A stretch of DNA of 64,000 nucleotides, taken from NCBI GenBank assembly GCA_963556195.1, contig OY744531.1, forward strand, positions 46,899,700-46,963,699, in the 5' to 3' direction. Made by a program: the position numbers and the translations under genes. The notes under the pieces are model-generated. The model was not told the origin of the DNA, did not search any database, and worked only from the letters and a program-made list of their open reading frames with translations. Shown here piece after piece: positions 47,480-58,524 of the stretch. This stretch comes from Sepiola atlantica (lineage: Eukaryota > Mollusca > Cephalopoda > Sepiida > Sepiolidae). Position 1 is the stretch's first letter. Every line of letters starts with the position of its first letter.

Positions 47480-48260
47480 AAAAAATCAATACCAATAATC
47501 GTAGTAGCACTAGGAAAAAACATGAAGAAAAGACTGGGAGAAATTTAAATAAAATGGACCATTGAAACAATACAAAAGAAGGCAATGAGCAAAACAGCTG
47601 CAATCTTAAGGAAAATCCTTGAATGCGTAAACTAACCCTCATAAGCTACAAAGGGTAACCGATCACACGGAATCTACAACAGGAAGAAAACAAAACCACA
47701 CGAAGAACATTACATCACGGACCAAGGAACAGAAACTTCAAGAAACATCATTTCATACCCCCTCTAATAAATTACACTGGCCTCAGCTAACACCACACGA
47801 AAATGAACCAATGGACAGAAATTAGAAGAACCACCATAAGATCTCCCCATCACCCCCCCCCAAAAAAAAAAGAAAATGGTGCAGGCCTAGGCTGACACCA
47901 GACAAAATATTTGTAGAGGGTCAAGTGGGATGAGAAGACCGAGGAGGGACACCACAAACGAGACTTCCACTGGAAGAGTACGGAGAATGCTGGGACCTTG
48001 GAGAGGCTAATGCTACCCAAATCGCAGAGAAGACCTATGGTCCTTACCAGTGAGAAATCAATGGTAAACGGCTGTTGCGATACCGCAAGGTTATTTGCGA
48101 TGGATATCGAAAAGAGGTGACAAATACTGGAAATCTGGGGAGGCTTGTTGTCACTCATACTCCAGGAAATACCACTGCTTTTTGTCGGTGAGCAATCACT
48201 AATTATTATAAGTGTGAGAACTCTTAGTGAGTACAAATAATAATAAAAATAATAGTAATA
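47480..48260 (+). pseudogene. LINE 3' end: RT C-terminal relic plus tail
   Basis: Plus strand: PIIVVALGKNMKKRLGEI (47490-47545, usual P-x-V-x-G-A-L-G) and TIQKKAMSKTAAILRKILE (47565-47625, usual I-Q-K-x-A-L-x-G-T-A-x-I-L-R-K-x-L). Then ~240 bp of decayed sequence, a C-run/A-run at 47848-47870, and the shared ~370-bp tail (47878-48255) starting AGGCCTAGGCTGACACCA. It ends in AAT repeats, which suggests AAT as the element's 3' tail. Confidence 0.7.
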
Positions 48261-48504
48261 ATGCTATCATGGTGAGATCTGTGATTTGTCATGTTTTTTT
48301 CTTCTTGTTGAAATAACATCACGCCCGGTCCAATCCTTTTTATAAGTTTGTTCTTCTTATTACTTTGACCCAGATCATGTTATGATTTTTGTTGACCACT
48401 ACCATATTCGGTTTTAGTTTGTGTCATTTTTATGCGAGTCAACGCGCAAATGTTTGCATAGTTCCCAGTGCACTGCCTATCCAACGCAGCGGTATTATTT
48501 TTTT

Positions 48505-48960
48505 CTTGCTCACTAGTAGTTATCACCCAAGTCATCATCAGCGATTGCTCACCGACAAAAACAAATTGTGTTCCCTGGAGTCTGAGTGATAACATGTATC
48601 CCTATATTTCCAGTACTCTCCAATTATTTTCGATCAATTCCGCAGATTACCTTGCGGTATCGCAACAACCGCCTAGCATTAGTATCGCTCTGGTAACGAC
48701 CATTGATCTCCCCTGGGATTTGGGTGTCAATAAGAGCTACCAAGGTCCTAGCACTCTCCGCAGTCTTCCAGTGGAGGTATTGTTAGGGCTGGCCCTCGTC
48801 GGTCTTTCCATCCGCCTTGACCCTCCAGGACTATTTTGTGTGGTGTCAGCCGAGGCCTATGCCATTTGGGGTTCAGCTTCTTCTTCTTCTTCTTCTTCTT
48901 CTTCTTCTTTTCTTATTCTTATTCTTCTTCTTCTTATTATTATTATTATTATTATTCGAT
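48505..48960 (-). repeat. LINE 3'-tail copy plus (TTC)n/(ATT)n
   Basis: 48505-48880 is an inverted copy of the tail at 47878-48255 (shared GATTGCTCACCGAC, GTGTTCCCTGGAGTCTGAG, CGGTATCGCAACAACCG, TGTGTGGTGTCAGCC). The long plus-strand frame over it (48468-49031) reads through the antisense of the tail and a TTC run (48880-48912); it is not a gene. (TTC)n and (ATT)n border its 5' side. Confidence 0.7.
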
Positions 48961-50050
48961 TCAAAATTCATAGACAGTATTTATGTGTAATTTCCACTAA
49001 AATTTATATTAGAATGTCTTTCATGTTCTAACACCATTGTTCGAATCGCATCCTTGACCCCCAATGTCACCATTTACGCATTTATAAAATATAAAACGCG
49101 CAACAAACAAAGCAAATTGCTTTTAATAATATCATGAAAATCCAACGAAAAGCTAATTTTATTTTTTTGGAGTTTACTTGCGCTCGCTATTGTCGACAAA
49201 TTTGGTATGAATTCATGTGCATTCACCGAACTGCTCAGCTATCCACAACGGACCAGTGAACTCCTTTTTATTTCATTCATAAACACGTCATACGTCGTAA
49301 TGAACGGTTCGTTTAGAACCTTCGCCTGACAAGGCGCGGAACGATTCTATTCGACATTATTCTTGACACGCGTAACAAAAGTAGACAACATGTTTAAACA
49401 ATGGGCAATCAAACGAGACAGCACTGTCCTATTTTTTCATTGTTTGAAGTGCTCTGTGAAAGTTAAGGGTTTTCTTTCCCTTTTAATTTGCTTGTATTGT
49501 AGTAACCTAATTAATGAGCCATTACAAAATACAATGTGATGTGAATCTTCTTTATCCTTTTGTTGTCAGAAGAGGGTGGCTCATCTGACAAACACTGTGC
49601 TCTATTTAAATCAAAATCCAACCTACGTTTTCTTATTTAATAGTACGCATTCTGGAGTTGGTCGGAAATGGACGAGGATGTGTTGTACACTTGATGTAAC
49701 AAGATATAATATGGAATATATATGTTACGGAAAAATAATCGTCAAATTCCCACTTCGAAGATTCCTCGCTTTCAGAAGAGAGTTTTTAATTATTTGGAAA
49801 ATAATAAGGTAACGCAAAATATAGGTTATCGATATAAATGTATCGGGTAAGATTTTGGTTGCATCTGCAATTCAAAACAGGCTTGTTTTGACAGTTCATG
49901 ATTTTTGTTCGTAAATTTGTAAAATTAAATTTTGTGCCTTGTTGTTTAGAGAGAATTGTGAAGATAAAACATATTTTGATACGATGAGCTGATCGGAAAT
50001 CGGTTTCGAACAGCGGGGAAATGTTGGCTTGCCTTTCAAGTAGGGTTCTA
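48960..50050. other. No gene seen
   Basis: A+T-rich sequence with one unsupported 78-codon frame (49576-49812). Confidence 0.4.
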
Positions 50051-50052
50051 GT

Positions 50053-50102
<50 letters not shown>
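50053..50102. repeat. (TA)n microsatellite
   Basis: Pure TA run. Confidence 0.95.
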
Positions 50103-50104
<2 letters not shown>

Positions 50105-50404
50105 AGTTAGCGTAGATTAGAAGATTGTGTGCTAATTTGCGGGACACAAAAACAACTTTCTCGATGTTAAGTGGTCAACCACCGAACGATTCCATTTAAT
50201 TTAATTTCTAGTCTTTTTTTTTTAGAGTAACCCCATTTTATTTTGCTTAAGTCAGACTAGTTTAGATGTCCATGTCGGTTGTACAGTCTTCTTCTTCTTT
50301 CGTGTGAATCAGATGATCCTGGTGTTGGCATTAGTTTCCTCGATGTTTTTCTAGTTAAAATTCTTTCTGGAAATACATCGGGTACTTACGGGAAGGACCA
50401 CGAG

Positions 50405-50520
50405 ACGTTTGCCAACATCTCTAACTGGAAGTGCTACTATGGAACCGATTGGATTCGAACTTGGAACGCCCATGTCTTCAGTCCGTGTCGATATCCACTT
50501 AACCACCGTCACTTCCCAAG
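50405..50520 (-). repeat. tRNA-derived SINE head, copy 2
   Basis: Minus strand: GTGACGGTGGTTAAGTGG (A box, near 50500-50515), about 30 nt later GTTCGAATCC (B box, 50451-50460), then a segment ending GATGTTGGCAAAC, shared with the copy at 33441-33548. The perfect B box and A-to-B spacing are those of a tRNA head. The anticodon arm is not a clean 5-bp stem, so this is SINE rather than tRNA. Open frames on both strands here are shadows. Confidence 0.7.
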
Positions 50521-50639
50521 GGTGTTCAGTAATTATGTAACACTGCACATGCACAAACAAAAAGCCTACGAAACAATTAGCAAATCGGTGGACAGAGGCG
50601 AACACAACACCTTCAACAACGTTCCGCAGGAGTATTTAT

Positions 50640-51590
50640 AAAAGCCAAGAAAATCGCATCGAAAAATAACATTGAAATCACAAAACCTCCGATGCATCAG
50701 TAATCCAGGAGAACGCATCATTCCCCACTAACAGATACGCCCATGTTGGAGGCTATGTTGCATCAGCACTGTCAACATCAACCAGGTTTGACGAGCGCTA
50801 TCGTCGTCACGCGCGCGAACCGCTTAAAACAGAGTGATACAGCGAAATTGCAACACTCAGCACCCGCGACTTGATTAATAAATCTAGCAGAACAGCTAAA
50901 CTATGACTGATAAACTCACACATACATTTCGCTGCCCAACAAACATTTGCTTACATTAAGCAAGCATGAGAGACATTTCTCACACACAAAACCCCTCATA
51001 CTAACGCAACGCAACTTGTAAACACATGAACATCGTTTATTATTTTACTAAATAAATATTGTTACGTCTTAACTACTGTTTAGTCATGTGTATTTGAAAC
51101 CTTTTTAGTCTATGTTTGCTTTCGTGTATTTTACAAGTTGATGCATGAACTAATAGAGAATGTAATTAAAGTTAAACACGATGAAAAATAAAATCTTACA
51201 ATCTTTTTCGGAGTAAAACAAAAATACGTGGACACTGCTCAGATGCATTTATGCCAAATAAAGAATCATAAAAGAGAAATGAAATACAAGCCTATCGAAT
51301 CTTATTCGTGTGAGATCGATAAACTATTACAAAATGTTATCATCGTGATTCCAAGACTACATAATTACATCAGTCGCATACAAGTTCCATGGTATCGTTT
51401 TAAATCGATAACGTCCAATTAAAATCTGATTGGAAATGATTACAATCTTTATATATATATTTTTACTGTTCGTGAATTTTGCTTTCAATAGGAAACATTC
51501 CTCGCAGAAGTTGAAACTTTAAACGGTCTTCTAAAGAAACTGTATGATGTATTTGTTATGTATATCACCATAACGGAGCTGGGATATTGT
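50640..51590. other. No gene seen
   Basis: Nothing recognised. 50700-50830 is somewhat richer in G+C and may be old retroelement sequence. Confidence 0.35.
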
Positions 51591-51900
51591 CGCGTGTGTC
51601 TTTAATGATCCAGGGATAACGCATTTTCTAATGATAGTTTTTTGGGGAAGCTGATGGATCTCGATGGTACTTCTGGCGAGACCATCCACTGACTGGAGCA
51701 TGTCTATTTCTGTAACTAAGTTGTAATTCAAGCAGAACAGTCAACACAGGGGGACTAAGAACCATCACTTTTGCATTTAATATCTTAGAGTTTATTTTGG
51801 CAGGGTCTTCCACACAAAGTGTCCACACACCGTGCATCTCCCTTTTGATATCTACGACTGTATCAGGTTTGACCATTTACACAGAGGGTTCGCCACCTAT
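51531..51900 (-). other. Coding-looking relic, frameshifted, beside (ATG)n
   Basis: Two minus-strand frames overlap: one ends NRHAPVSGWSRQKYHRDPSA and the other continues KTIIRKCVIPGSLKTHATISQLRYGDIHN after the point where the first loses sense, as expected for one protein broken by a frameshift near 51640. No family recognised; perhaps a retroelement. It borders the (ATG)n run at 51944-52010. Confidence 0.3.
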
Positions 51901-51943
51901 CTATTTGGGTTTCACAGTACGAGCTAACTTCACCGTACATATA

Positions 51944-52011
<68 letters not shown>
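51944..52011. repeat. (ATG)n microsatellite
   Basis: About 22 pure triplets. Could be the tail of a LINE, as at 21568-21637, but no LINE coding sequence is recognised next to it. Confidence 0.93.
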
Positions 52012-52014
52012 ATA

Positions 52015-53270
52015 TTTCAATCAACATAACATTTAGACATCTAAAAGCTATTGATATCCATCTAAGAGTTATTCGTGGCTACTCAGTCCTCACCTGAAGT
52101 AAAAACGCCGCCGCCCCACTGGAGCGTACATTAGGTTGTAACTTGATGGAAACGTCTATGTGTTTTGTAACATCAATTGATATTCCAACTACCGATTCTA
52201 GTACGATACTTTAGTATGGTCTTTAATGTTTTTGGCATTGTTGACAATAGACATGTTGATGATCGTTCTATCACCGAGATGTGTAGTTAAACGTTCGTTT
52301 TGTTGATATTGACATTATATTATTATTATTGTTTTACTGGCGAATCTGCGGTAGAGTAAACAAAGAAAAAAGGGGTGAATAAAATAAATAGACAAAAAAT
52401 AACTGCTACCAAATTACAGGGAAATTAACTCTTCTACTTACATGTATAATGTTCACGTTTGTTTACTGTTTGTAAGATATAATATCTAGAGTTTTGTCAT
52501 CGTCCCTACTACTTAGCCAACTACGTGTGCTTTCCAATACGGCTTCAATTCTTATAAGGACTTGGTCGCGAATTTAAGGCTAAAAATAGTAAAATAACAT
52601 TTTAAAAGGGAGGTTGTAGAACCTTAATCTAAGTCCGAGGGTGGTTGCACATCGGATTAGAGTACGCTTTTTTATTGTTATATTTTAAGCAACTAAGTCC
52701 CCAAAACATTGACAACCATGTTGGAGGCCACGCGAGCTTAGTCAAGGAAAAGTGACGCAAACAAATGTATAGATAAAAAATATTACAATCAGTAAACACA
52801 CGCGAAGAGTATACAGGTAAGTAGAAAAGTTCAGTTTTTGCGATTGGTAACAGTTATTTGTTGTCATTTTGTTTTCTTCATCTATTTGTACTTGTTAACT
52901 AGACTACACCATTGCCGTTTGTTTTTAATGTTGCATATTTTTCGCTGCAACCCTGTCATCTTACAAAGAATCGTGGCAGCAAGTGATTTCAACCGAAAAT
53001 CTTTCCTTCATTCCTTAGTTGTGTTAATAATTCCCCCGGTCTTCGCATTCTAATTTGATGGAAACTTCTGCGTATTTAAAAATGGCAAATGTATTCCAGC
53101 TGAAGATTATAATGTTTTTCTATTGTTTTTTGTTTTGTTGACAGTAAACCTGTTGACGGTCGCTTCTTCCTCAACCGGTTGAATCAACTGTTTCATCAAA
53201 TAATGTCATTGTTTTATTTTCTGCTGCCACCACGTAACTGAACAAGCCGCGCATGCGTGGCCCCCCTCTG
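52015..53270. other. No gene seen
   Basis: A+T-rich sequence with short unsupported frames. Confidence 0.4.
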
Positions 53271-53289
53271 TATGTGACCCGATGTGGCG

Positions 53290-53605
53290 AGTGTAGAATG
53301 CAATAAATTTTGGCAATTTGGGGCATTTTGGGGCATTTTTGACCCCCTGGGGTCGAGAACCAGAATTTTTCTGAGGTCAAGGATGCTCATTTTATATCCA
53401 GAACAATTGCCTCTACATTTTGGCCAAGTTTCAGAGAAATTGAATCCATGGATGAAAAGTTATGGGGTAGAAAATGTAATTTTTTACCATTTCGGGGCCT
53501 TTTGACCCCCTGGGGGATAACCAGATTTTGTTTTTAAATCGGAGAATGTCACTTTCTAACCTGACAAAAGTTACAACTTCATGCAAAATTTCAGAGCTCT
53601 TTACT
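53290..53605. repeat. Two diverged ~165-bp direct repeats with GACCCCCTGGGG
   Basis: Both halves contain, in order, GGGGCATTTT/GGGGCCTTTT, GACCCCCTGGGG (53340, 53503), AACCAGAATTTT/AACCAGATTTTG, TCATTTTATATCC/TCACTTTCTAACC, and a TTTCAGAGAAATT/TTTCAGAGCTC end. The second copy is shorter. Function unknown. Confidence 0.7.
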
Positions 53606-53621
53606 AACAATAACGCACATC

Positions 53622-53658
53622 CTCCTGAAGACGGTCGCGAAGACCGAAATCGCTAGAG
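53622..53658 (+). ncRNA. Hammerhead-ribozyme-like motif, family H4
   Basis: Plus strand: CTC (53622-53624), CTGAAGA (core, fits CUGANGA), stem II GGTC/GACC around GCGAA, GAAA, a 4-base loop TCGC closed only by the A15.1-U16.1 pair, A as cleavage base, then GAG pairing with CTC. Stem I is short and a C is unpaired beside stem II. A super-short stem III is known in PLE hammerheads. 155 bp upstream of the (TA)n into which the PLE is set. The same bases could also be the end of a coding frame (PPEDGREDRNR then stop), so the motif may be coincidental. Confidence 0.4.
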
Positions 53659-53811
53659 AAATGGCCCAAGATACAACATTAGGCACCATAATCCACCAAT
53701 TTACACCGGGAACCCGACGTATCGCTCGCCGAGAAATTAACCAGAAATATCGCAAAGAAAGAAAACTCCGTGATCTTCAATGACACATGTATAATAAACC
53801 ACTTGCTGCCG

Positions 53812-53813
<2 letters not shown>

Positions 53814-53867
<54 letters not shown>
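53814..53867. repeat. (TA)n microsatellite, left boundary of the PLE locus
   Basis: TA run that ends exactly where the PLE 3' end begins (TAATAAGAGTTTTT). The matching TA run at 59598-59632 borders the other side. Confidence 0.93.
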
Positions 53868-53871
<4 letters not shown>

Positions 53872-55044
53872 AGAGTTTTTAAAAAGGTTTAAGGCAATGC
53901 GAAGGTCCGGGTTGCTGGAAGCTGTGAAGAACAAAAACAGAACAAAACCGAAATAAGTCGGATATAGATCGAAAGGTTTGTTTATTTTTCTAGACAGCAA
54001 GGGTGTTAGTTTGTAATGTCCGGATTGTCAAGAATCAATTTGATATTTCGAGAGATTTTTTTTTTTTTCTTCTTCCTCTCCTTGTCAAAAATAAATAAAA
54101 GAAAAATTCCGGGTACCGAGAAAATGCCAGGAGCGCTGGGGGGTTAAACCGGAAGTGTTCAGAGTAAAGTATTCAGAGGAAAACTAAATAGATTCATTTT
54201 ATTTATTTATTTATTTTTTTTTTTTTTAAATATATATATATATATATACACCCATATATATATGTAATTGTCTGTTGTTTCTATTTATTTAATTTTTATT
54301 TTTATTTATATGTTTAATATTATTGTTATTTGTTTTTTTTTTTTTTGTTTTTTTTTTTTTTTTCCGTATATAAAACGTAGTTATTACTTATAGTATATAT
54401 GTTTGTCAACAGGCTGATTCCGGCATTAGATTTTAAATGTGTGTTGATAGCTAATTATTTGTTGTCGGTGCAGTATATTAAAATTTAGTTATGTCTGGTT
54501 AAGTTTAATCCTTATTTATTGGTTTTAATTTATCTCTTAAATGCCTATTGTTTTAGTTATGGAAAGTTTGCTGGTTAAGGGGAGACAAATCTCTTATTTT
54601 TGGTATTCTGTTATTCTGTTAATTGGCTTTGTATGTTGAATTTATTTAACTAAAGTAATGGTCAATTCTTAGTATAACGGATATGATTTGTGCAAATAGT
54701 GTTTATTATGGGGGGGGGGTTATTATCTGGGGATGGGTTCGGGGGGGGGTAGGTTATATGATGAAGGTAGAATTTAATTCATGTCTTTGATTCAAAAATG
54801 GGCTAAGTTTGGAAATGAGAATAGCTTCCATCAGTCTTAGGTCGCCTAGGTTCCTGGTCGAGGCTAAAATGGAAACTTTTATGTCTTGTTGTGTGGTATT
54901 GCATGAGGAAGTATGTTTGAAGAAGGAAGATATATTTGTATTCATGTGTTCTTTTATACGTTGGTGTAATTGTCTTGTAGTATATCCAATATAGGAGTGG
55001 TTACAAATAGTGCATGATATATTGTATACACAGTTAGTGCGGTG
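53867..55044 (-). repeat. PLE 3' pLTR
   Basis: Direct repeat of 57346-58524 (offset 3479-3481 bp). Contains the last ~97 codons of the gene, two G-runs on the plus strand (10 and 9 G, 54710-54749) just past the stop codon, poly-T tracts near 54328-54363, a TA block at 54231-54248 and the 3' terminus. Confidence 0.92.
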
Positions 55045-57333
55045 GCATAGTCCAGTGGTAGGAATGGGACAATTGGCTAGTGAGCATGGTTCTTGGGTGC
55101 GTGTAGTGCGTTTTTTGGAAAGGTGTTGGCGTAAGGTGGTGCCGGTGTGGGTGAGTTGAATGTCTAGTTTTTCTTTATGTATTGCACTGCGGATGGCATT
55201 AGTGATTCTGTCGTTAAAGAAAGGTAGTTTTAGGAAGCATGTGTTGGAGAGTGTGTTGTGTCTGCGTGGTCTGGTCTTGCTGAGGTGGGTTATTGTGGAA
55301 GTGGGGTAGCCGTTGGTGATTAGGGTTTGATGGAAGTCTTTGGTGTGTTTAATTTTATTGGCAGTAGATGAGCATTTATTTTGTATGCGGGTAATTTCAT
55401 TACGGGCATAGTCTAGTTTGGCTTTAAGGGGCAGGGCAGATTTAAAATGAACAAATAGGTTTTTACAGGCAGGTTTTCTGTAGAAGTTGGTCTGTATAGA
55501 ACCGTCTTCTGTGATTTTGAGGTTGAAATCGAGGAGAGATAGTGAGCCGGAGTCGCTAGGGTGTTCAATAGTAAATTTTATATGGGGGTCGGTGTTGTTG
55601 AAAGTGTCGAAAATGCTGATAGCTTCTTCACGAGATGAGGTGAGGACAAGAATGTCATCTATGTATCTAGTGAAGAAGATATGTGAGTGGCAGGTGTTGA
55701 GGGCTTGTTGCTCGAGTCTGTCCATGTAGGATATGGCTAAGAGGCCAGACAGGCTAGAACCCATGGGAAGACCAGTAATCTGTTTAAATATGTGGTGTTG
55801 GAAGGTAAAATATGTATTGTTAATGATAATGTCTAGGAGTTGGTGTATGTCTTCAGGTGTTAACCCGAAGAGTTCTAAGTTATCGGAGGAAGAGATGTGG
55901 TCGGAGATGAGGTCAATGGCTGGGTGTGCGGGTATTGATGTGTATAGGGAAACAACATCGAGGCTAAATGTGTATTTGTTAGAGCTTAGCTGTTGTTGTT
56001 GGAGTAGGTTTAGTCTGCTAATGACTTGGTCAGAGCTGCTGACATGTGCAGGGAAGGTAGGGAGTAGTGGTTTCAGGAGTCTAGAAAGTAGCCAGGAGAT
56101 TTTATATAATGGTCCTTCGACGCTGGAGACGATGGGCCTAATTTGAGTGTAATTGCTGGTCTTATGGGTTTTGATAAGGTGGTAGAAGGTAGGGAGCTTG
56201 CTATTTTTAGTAGTGAAATTAATTTTGTATTTCTTAGGGAGGTTGCGTTTGGCGCAGATTTTAGACCAGGTATTGTTTATAGTATTTTGGATCTTAATGG
56301 CTGATATGTTAGGGGCAGGAGTGTATAATGTGTTATTGTCTAGGTGTTTTAGTGCAAGGGTGTTATAAGAGTCTTGCGAGACGACGCAGAATTCTTTGCC
56401 TTTATCGGAGGGTAGGTAGATTAAGTCTTTATCTTTTAGTGTTTTAAGTGTAAGGCGTTGGGATCTGGTGATGTTAGGGGTGATGTGGTGTTGTTCTTGT
56501 TGCAGTATGGTAAAGATTCTTTGTTTTAATCTGGTGAGTTTGTGGTCGAGTAGGTGGTTGCTGGGTGGAGGGTGTAGAGGATGGTCTAGTTGGTAAACCG
56601 GGAAGGATTCGTTAGGGTTGTTCGTGTTATTGGGGTGGTCAGGGGTATTGGAATTGAATGCCGAGAGCCATTTCAGGTGGTAGGCTGTTCTACAGAATTG
56701 GGTTTCTATATTGAATTTTGCATGGTCGTTCAGTTTTTGGGTAGTAATGAATTTGGGGCCAAGGCTGAGTAGATTTGTTTCATCTGTAGAAAGGGAGTTG
56801 GTGAGGTCAGTAACTAGGGGGTGGGTAGCTTGAGGAATGTTAAGGTCATGTGTGTGGTCGATATTTGTTCCACTAGGTGTTTGATGTTGAGGGTATTTTA
56901 ATGAAAGCCAGGTGAATTTCCGTTGGAGTCTATTCTTCTCTAGGTTGAAGCATTGGAGATAGGCGTGGTCGACAGATGTGGATATGGTCTGTGCTGATTG
57001 GTCAGTTGATTCGGGGTCAGACGATTTCATCTCTGTGATGTTGCGGATGATTTTGTGTAGCTCGCAATGTAGGAATTTTATGATGTTCCTGATACAGTAG
57101 GTGTATAGGAACTTACGGGTTGGATAGAGTCTGGGGAGTTGGAGGCAAGCAGGTAAGTGGATATTCCGTATGGTGTTGGGTATGACATTATGTTTAAGGC
57201 ATCTCTTAAGGAAAGTGATCTGGCAGCTGAGTCTGGCACGCTTCTCGGAGAGTCGGAATAGTCTTTTAATTAGTGCAAACTGTGTCTGGCCTAGACGTAG
57301 GGTTAATAGAAATTGGTAGTTTGCTGTAAGCAT
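54754..57333 (-). CDS. PLE polyprotein: reverse transcriptase + GIY-YIG endonuclease (859 aa)
   Basis: Copies element RNA into DNA and nicks the target. Residues 1-300 include LLSLGPKF (188-195), a PLE N-terminal motif. RT: LIYLPSDKGKEF (304-315), SLDVVSLYTSIP (457-468, catalytic D459), GLPMGSSLSG (521-530), RYIDDILVL (556-564, D559/D560), LLDFNL, TNFYRKPA (615-622). A Cys/His-rich linker follows (C750, C755, C763, C768, C774, C777). GIY-YIG: VYNISC and SYIGYTTRQLHQRIKEHM (769-797), with E836 in LRLMEAILI as the likely catalytic Glu. No stop or frameshift. The ATG lies 13 bp after the 5' pLTR, with an in-frame stop upstream. Clade within PLEs (Penelope, Poseidon or Neptune) not settled. Confidence 0.96.
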   Translation of the reverse strand: MLTANYQFLLTLRLGQTQFALIKRLFRLSEKRARLSCQITFLKRCLKHNVIPNTIRNIHLPACLQLPRLYPTRKFLYTYCIRNIIKFLHCELHKIIRNITEMKSSDPESTDQSAQTISTSVDHAYLQCFNLEKNRLQRKFTWLSLKYPQHQTPSGTNIDHTHDLNIPQATHPLVTDLTNSLSTDETNLLSLGPKFITTQKLNDHAKFNIETQFCRTAYHLKWLSAFNSNTPDHPNNTNNPNESFPVYQLDHPLHPPPSNHLLDHKLTRLKQRIFTILQQEQHHITPNITRSQRLTLKTLKDKDLIYLPSDKGKEFCVVSQDSYNTLALKHLDNNTLYTPAPNISAIKIQNTINNTWSKICAKRNLPKKYKINFTTKNSKLPTFYHLIKTHKTSNYTQIRPIVSSVEGPLYKISWLLSRLLKPLLPTFPAHVSSSDQVISRLNLLQQQQLSSNKYTFSLDVVSLYTSIPAHPAIDLISDHISSSDNLELFGLTPEDIHQLLDIIINNTYFTFQHHIFKQITGLPMGSSLSGLLAISYMDRLEQQALNTCHSHIFFTRYIDDILVLTSSREEAISIFDTFNNTDPHIKFTIEHPSDSGSLSLLDFNLKITEDGSIQTNFYRKPACKNLFVHFKSALPLKAKLDYARNEITRIQNKCSSTANKIKHTKDFHQTLITNGYPTSTITHLSKTRPRRHNTLSNTCFLKLPFFNDRITNAIRSAIHKEKLDIQLTHTGTTLRQHLSKKRTTRTQEPCSLANCPIPTTGLCHRTNCVYNISCTICNHSYIGYTTRQLHQRIKEHMNTNISSFFKHTSSCNTTQQDIKVSILASTRNLGDLRLMEAILISKLSPFLNQRHELNSTFII

Positions 57334-57345
57334 TGCTGGGAGTAA

Positions 57346-57811
57346 TAATAAGAGTTTTTAAAAAGGTTTAAGGCAATGCGAAGGTCCGGGTTGCTGGAAG
57401 CTGTGAAGAACAAAAACAGAACAAAACCGAAATAAGTCGGATATAGATCGAAAGGTTTGTTTATTTTTCTAGACAGCAAGGGTGTTAGTTTGTAATGTCC
57501 GGATTGTCAAGAATCAATTTGATATTTCGAGAGATTTTTTTTTTTTTTCTTCTTCCTCTCCTTGTCAAAAATAAATAAAAGAAAAATCCCGGGTACCGAG
57601 AAAATGCCAGGAGCGCTGGGGGGTTAAACCGGAAGTGTTCAGAGTAAAGTATTCAGAGGAAAACTAAATAGATTCATTTTATTTATTTATTTATTTATTT
57701 TTTTTTTAAATATATATATATATATATACACCCATATATATATGTAATTGTCTGTTGTTTCTATTTATTTAATTTTTATTTTTATTTATATGTTTAATAT
57801 TATTCTTATTT

Positions 57812-57843
<32 letters not shown>

Positions 57844-58524
57844 CCGTATATAAAACGTAGTTATTACTTATAGTATATATGTTTGTCAACAGGCTGATTC
57901 CGGCATTAGATTTTAAATGTGTGTTGATAGCTAATTATTTGTTGTCGGTGCAGTATATTAAAATTTAGTTATGTCTGGTTAAGTTTAATCCTTATTTATT
58001 GGTTTTAATTTATCTCTTAAATGCCTATTGTTTTAGTTATGGAAAGTTTGCTGGTTAAGGGGAGACAAATCTCTTATTTTTGGTATTCTGTTATTCTGTT
58101 AATTGGCTTTGTATGTTGAATTTATTTAACTAAAGTAATGGTCAATTCTTAGTATAACGGATATGATTTGTGCAAATAGTGTTTATTATGGGGGGGGGTT
58201 ATTATCTGGGGATGGGTTCGGGGGGGGGGGTAGGTTATATGATGAAGGTAGAATTTAATTCATGTCTTTGATTCAAAAATGGGCTAAGTTTGGAAATGAG
58301 AATAGCTTCCATCAGTCTTAGGTCGCCTAGGTTCCTGGTCGAGGCTAAAATGGAAACTTTTATGTCTTGTTGTGTGGTATTGCATGAGGAAGTATGTTTG
58401 AAGAAGGAAGATATATTTGTATTCATGTGTTCTTTTATACGTTGGTGTAATTGTCTTGTAGTATATCCAATATAGGAGTGGTTACAAATAGTGCATGATA
58501 TATTGTATACACAGTTAGTGCGGT
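57346..58524 (-). repeat. PLE 5' pLTR (truncated upstream unit)
   Basis: Nearly identical to the 3' pLTR. It carries a 5'-truncated gene end that starts inside the GIY-YIG domain; the open stretch 58235-58426 is part of it and gives an incomplete, presumably inactive peptide. Its end abuts the gene start, as expected for a head-to-tail PLE tandem. G-runs here are 9 and 11. Confidence 0.92.

Noticed and set aside
47850..48236. 128-residue gene on the minus strand
   Set aside because: Antisense reading of the tail of the plus-strand LINE at 47480-48260; its similarity to the 48468-49031 frame is due to the shared repeat.
48468..49031. 187-residue gene on the plus strand
   Set aside because: It is the antisense of a LINE tail with matching copies at 11.8, 17.0 and 47.9 kb, followed by (TTC)n and (ATT)n.
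50405..50520. Functional tRNA gene
   Set aside because: A and B boxes are good, but the anticodon arm does not form a clean stem and the sequence continues into a body shared with 33441-33548.
50351..50641. Overlapping open frames on both strands
   Set aside because: They cover a tRNA-derived SINE; no protein family is recognised.
55487..56772. Plus-strand frames inside the PLE
   Set aside because: Shadows of the 859-codon gene on the other strand.
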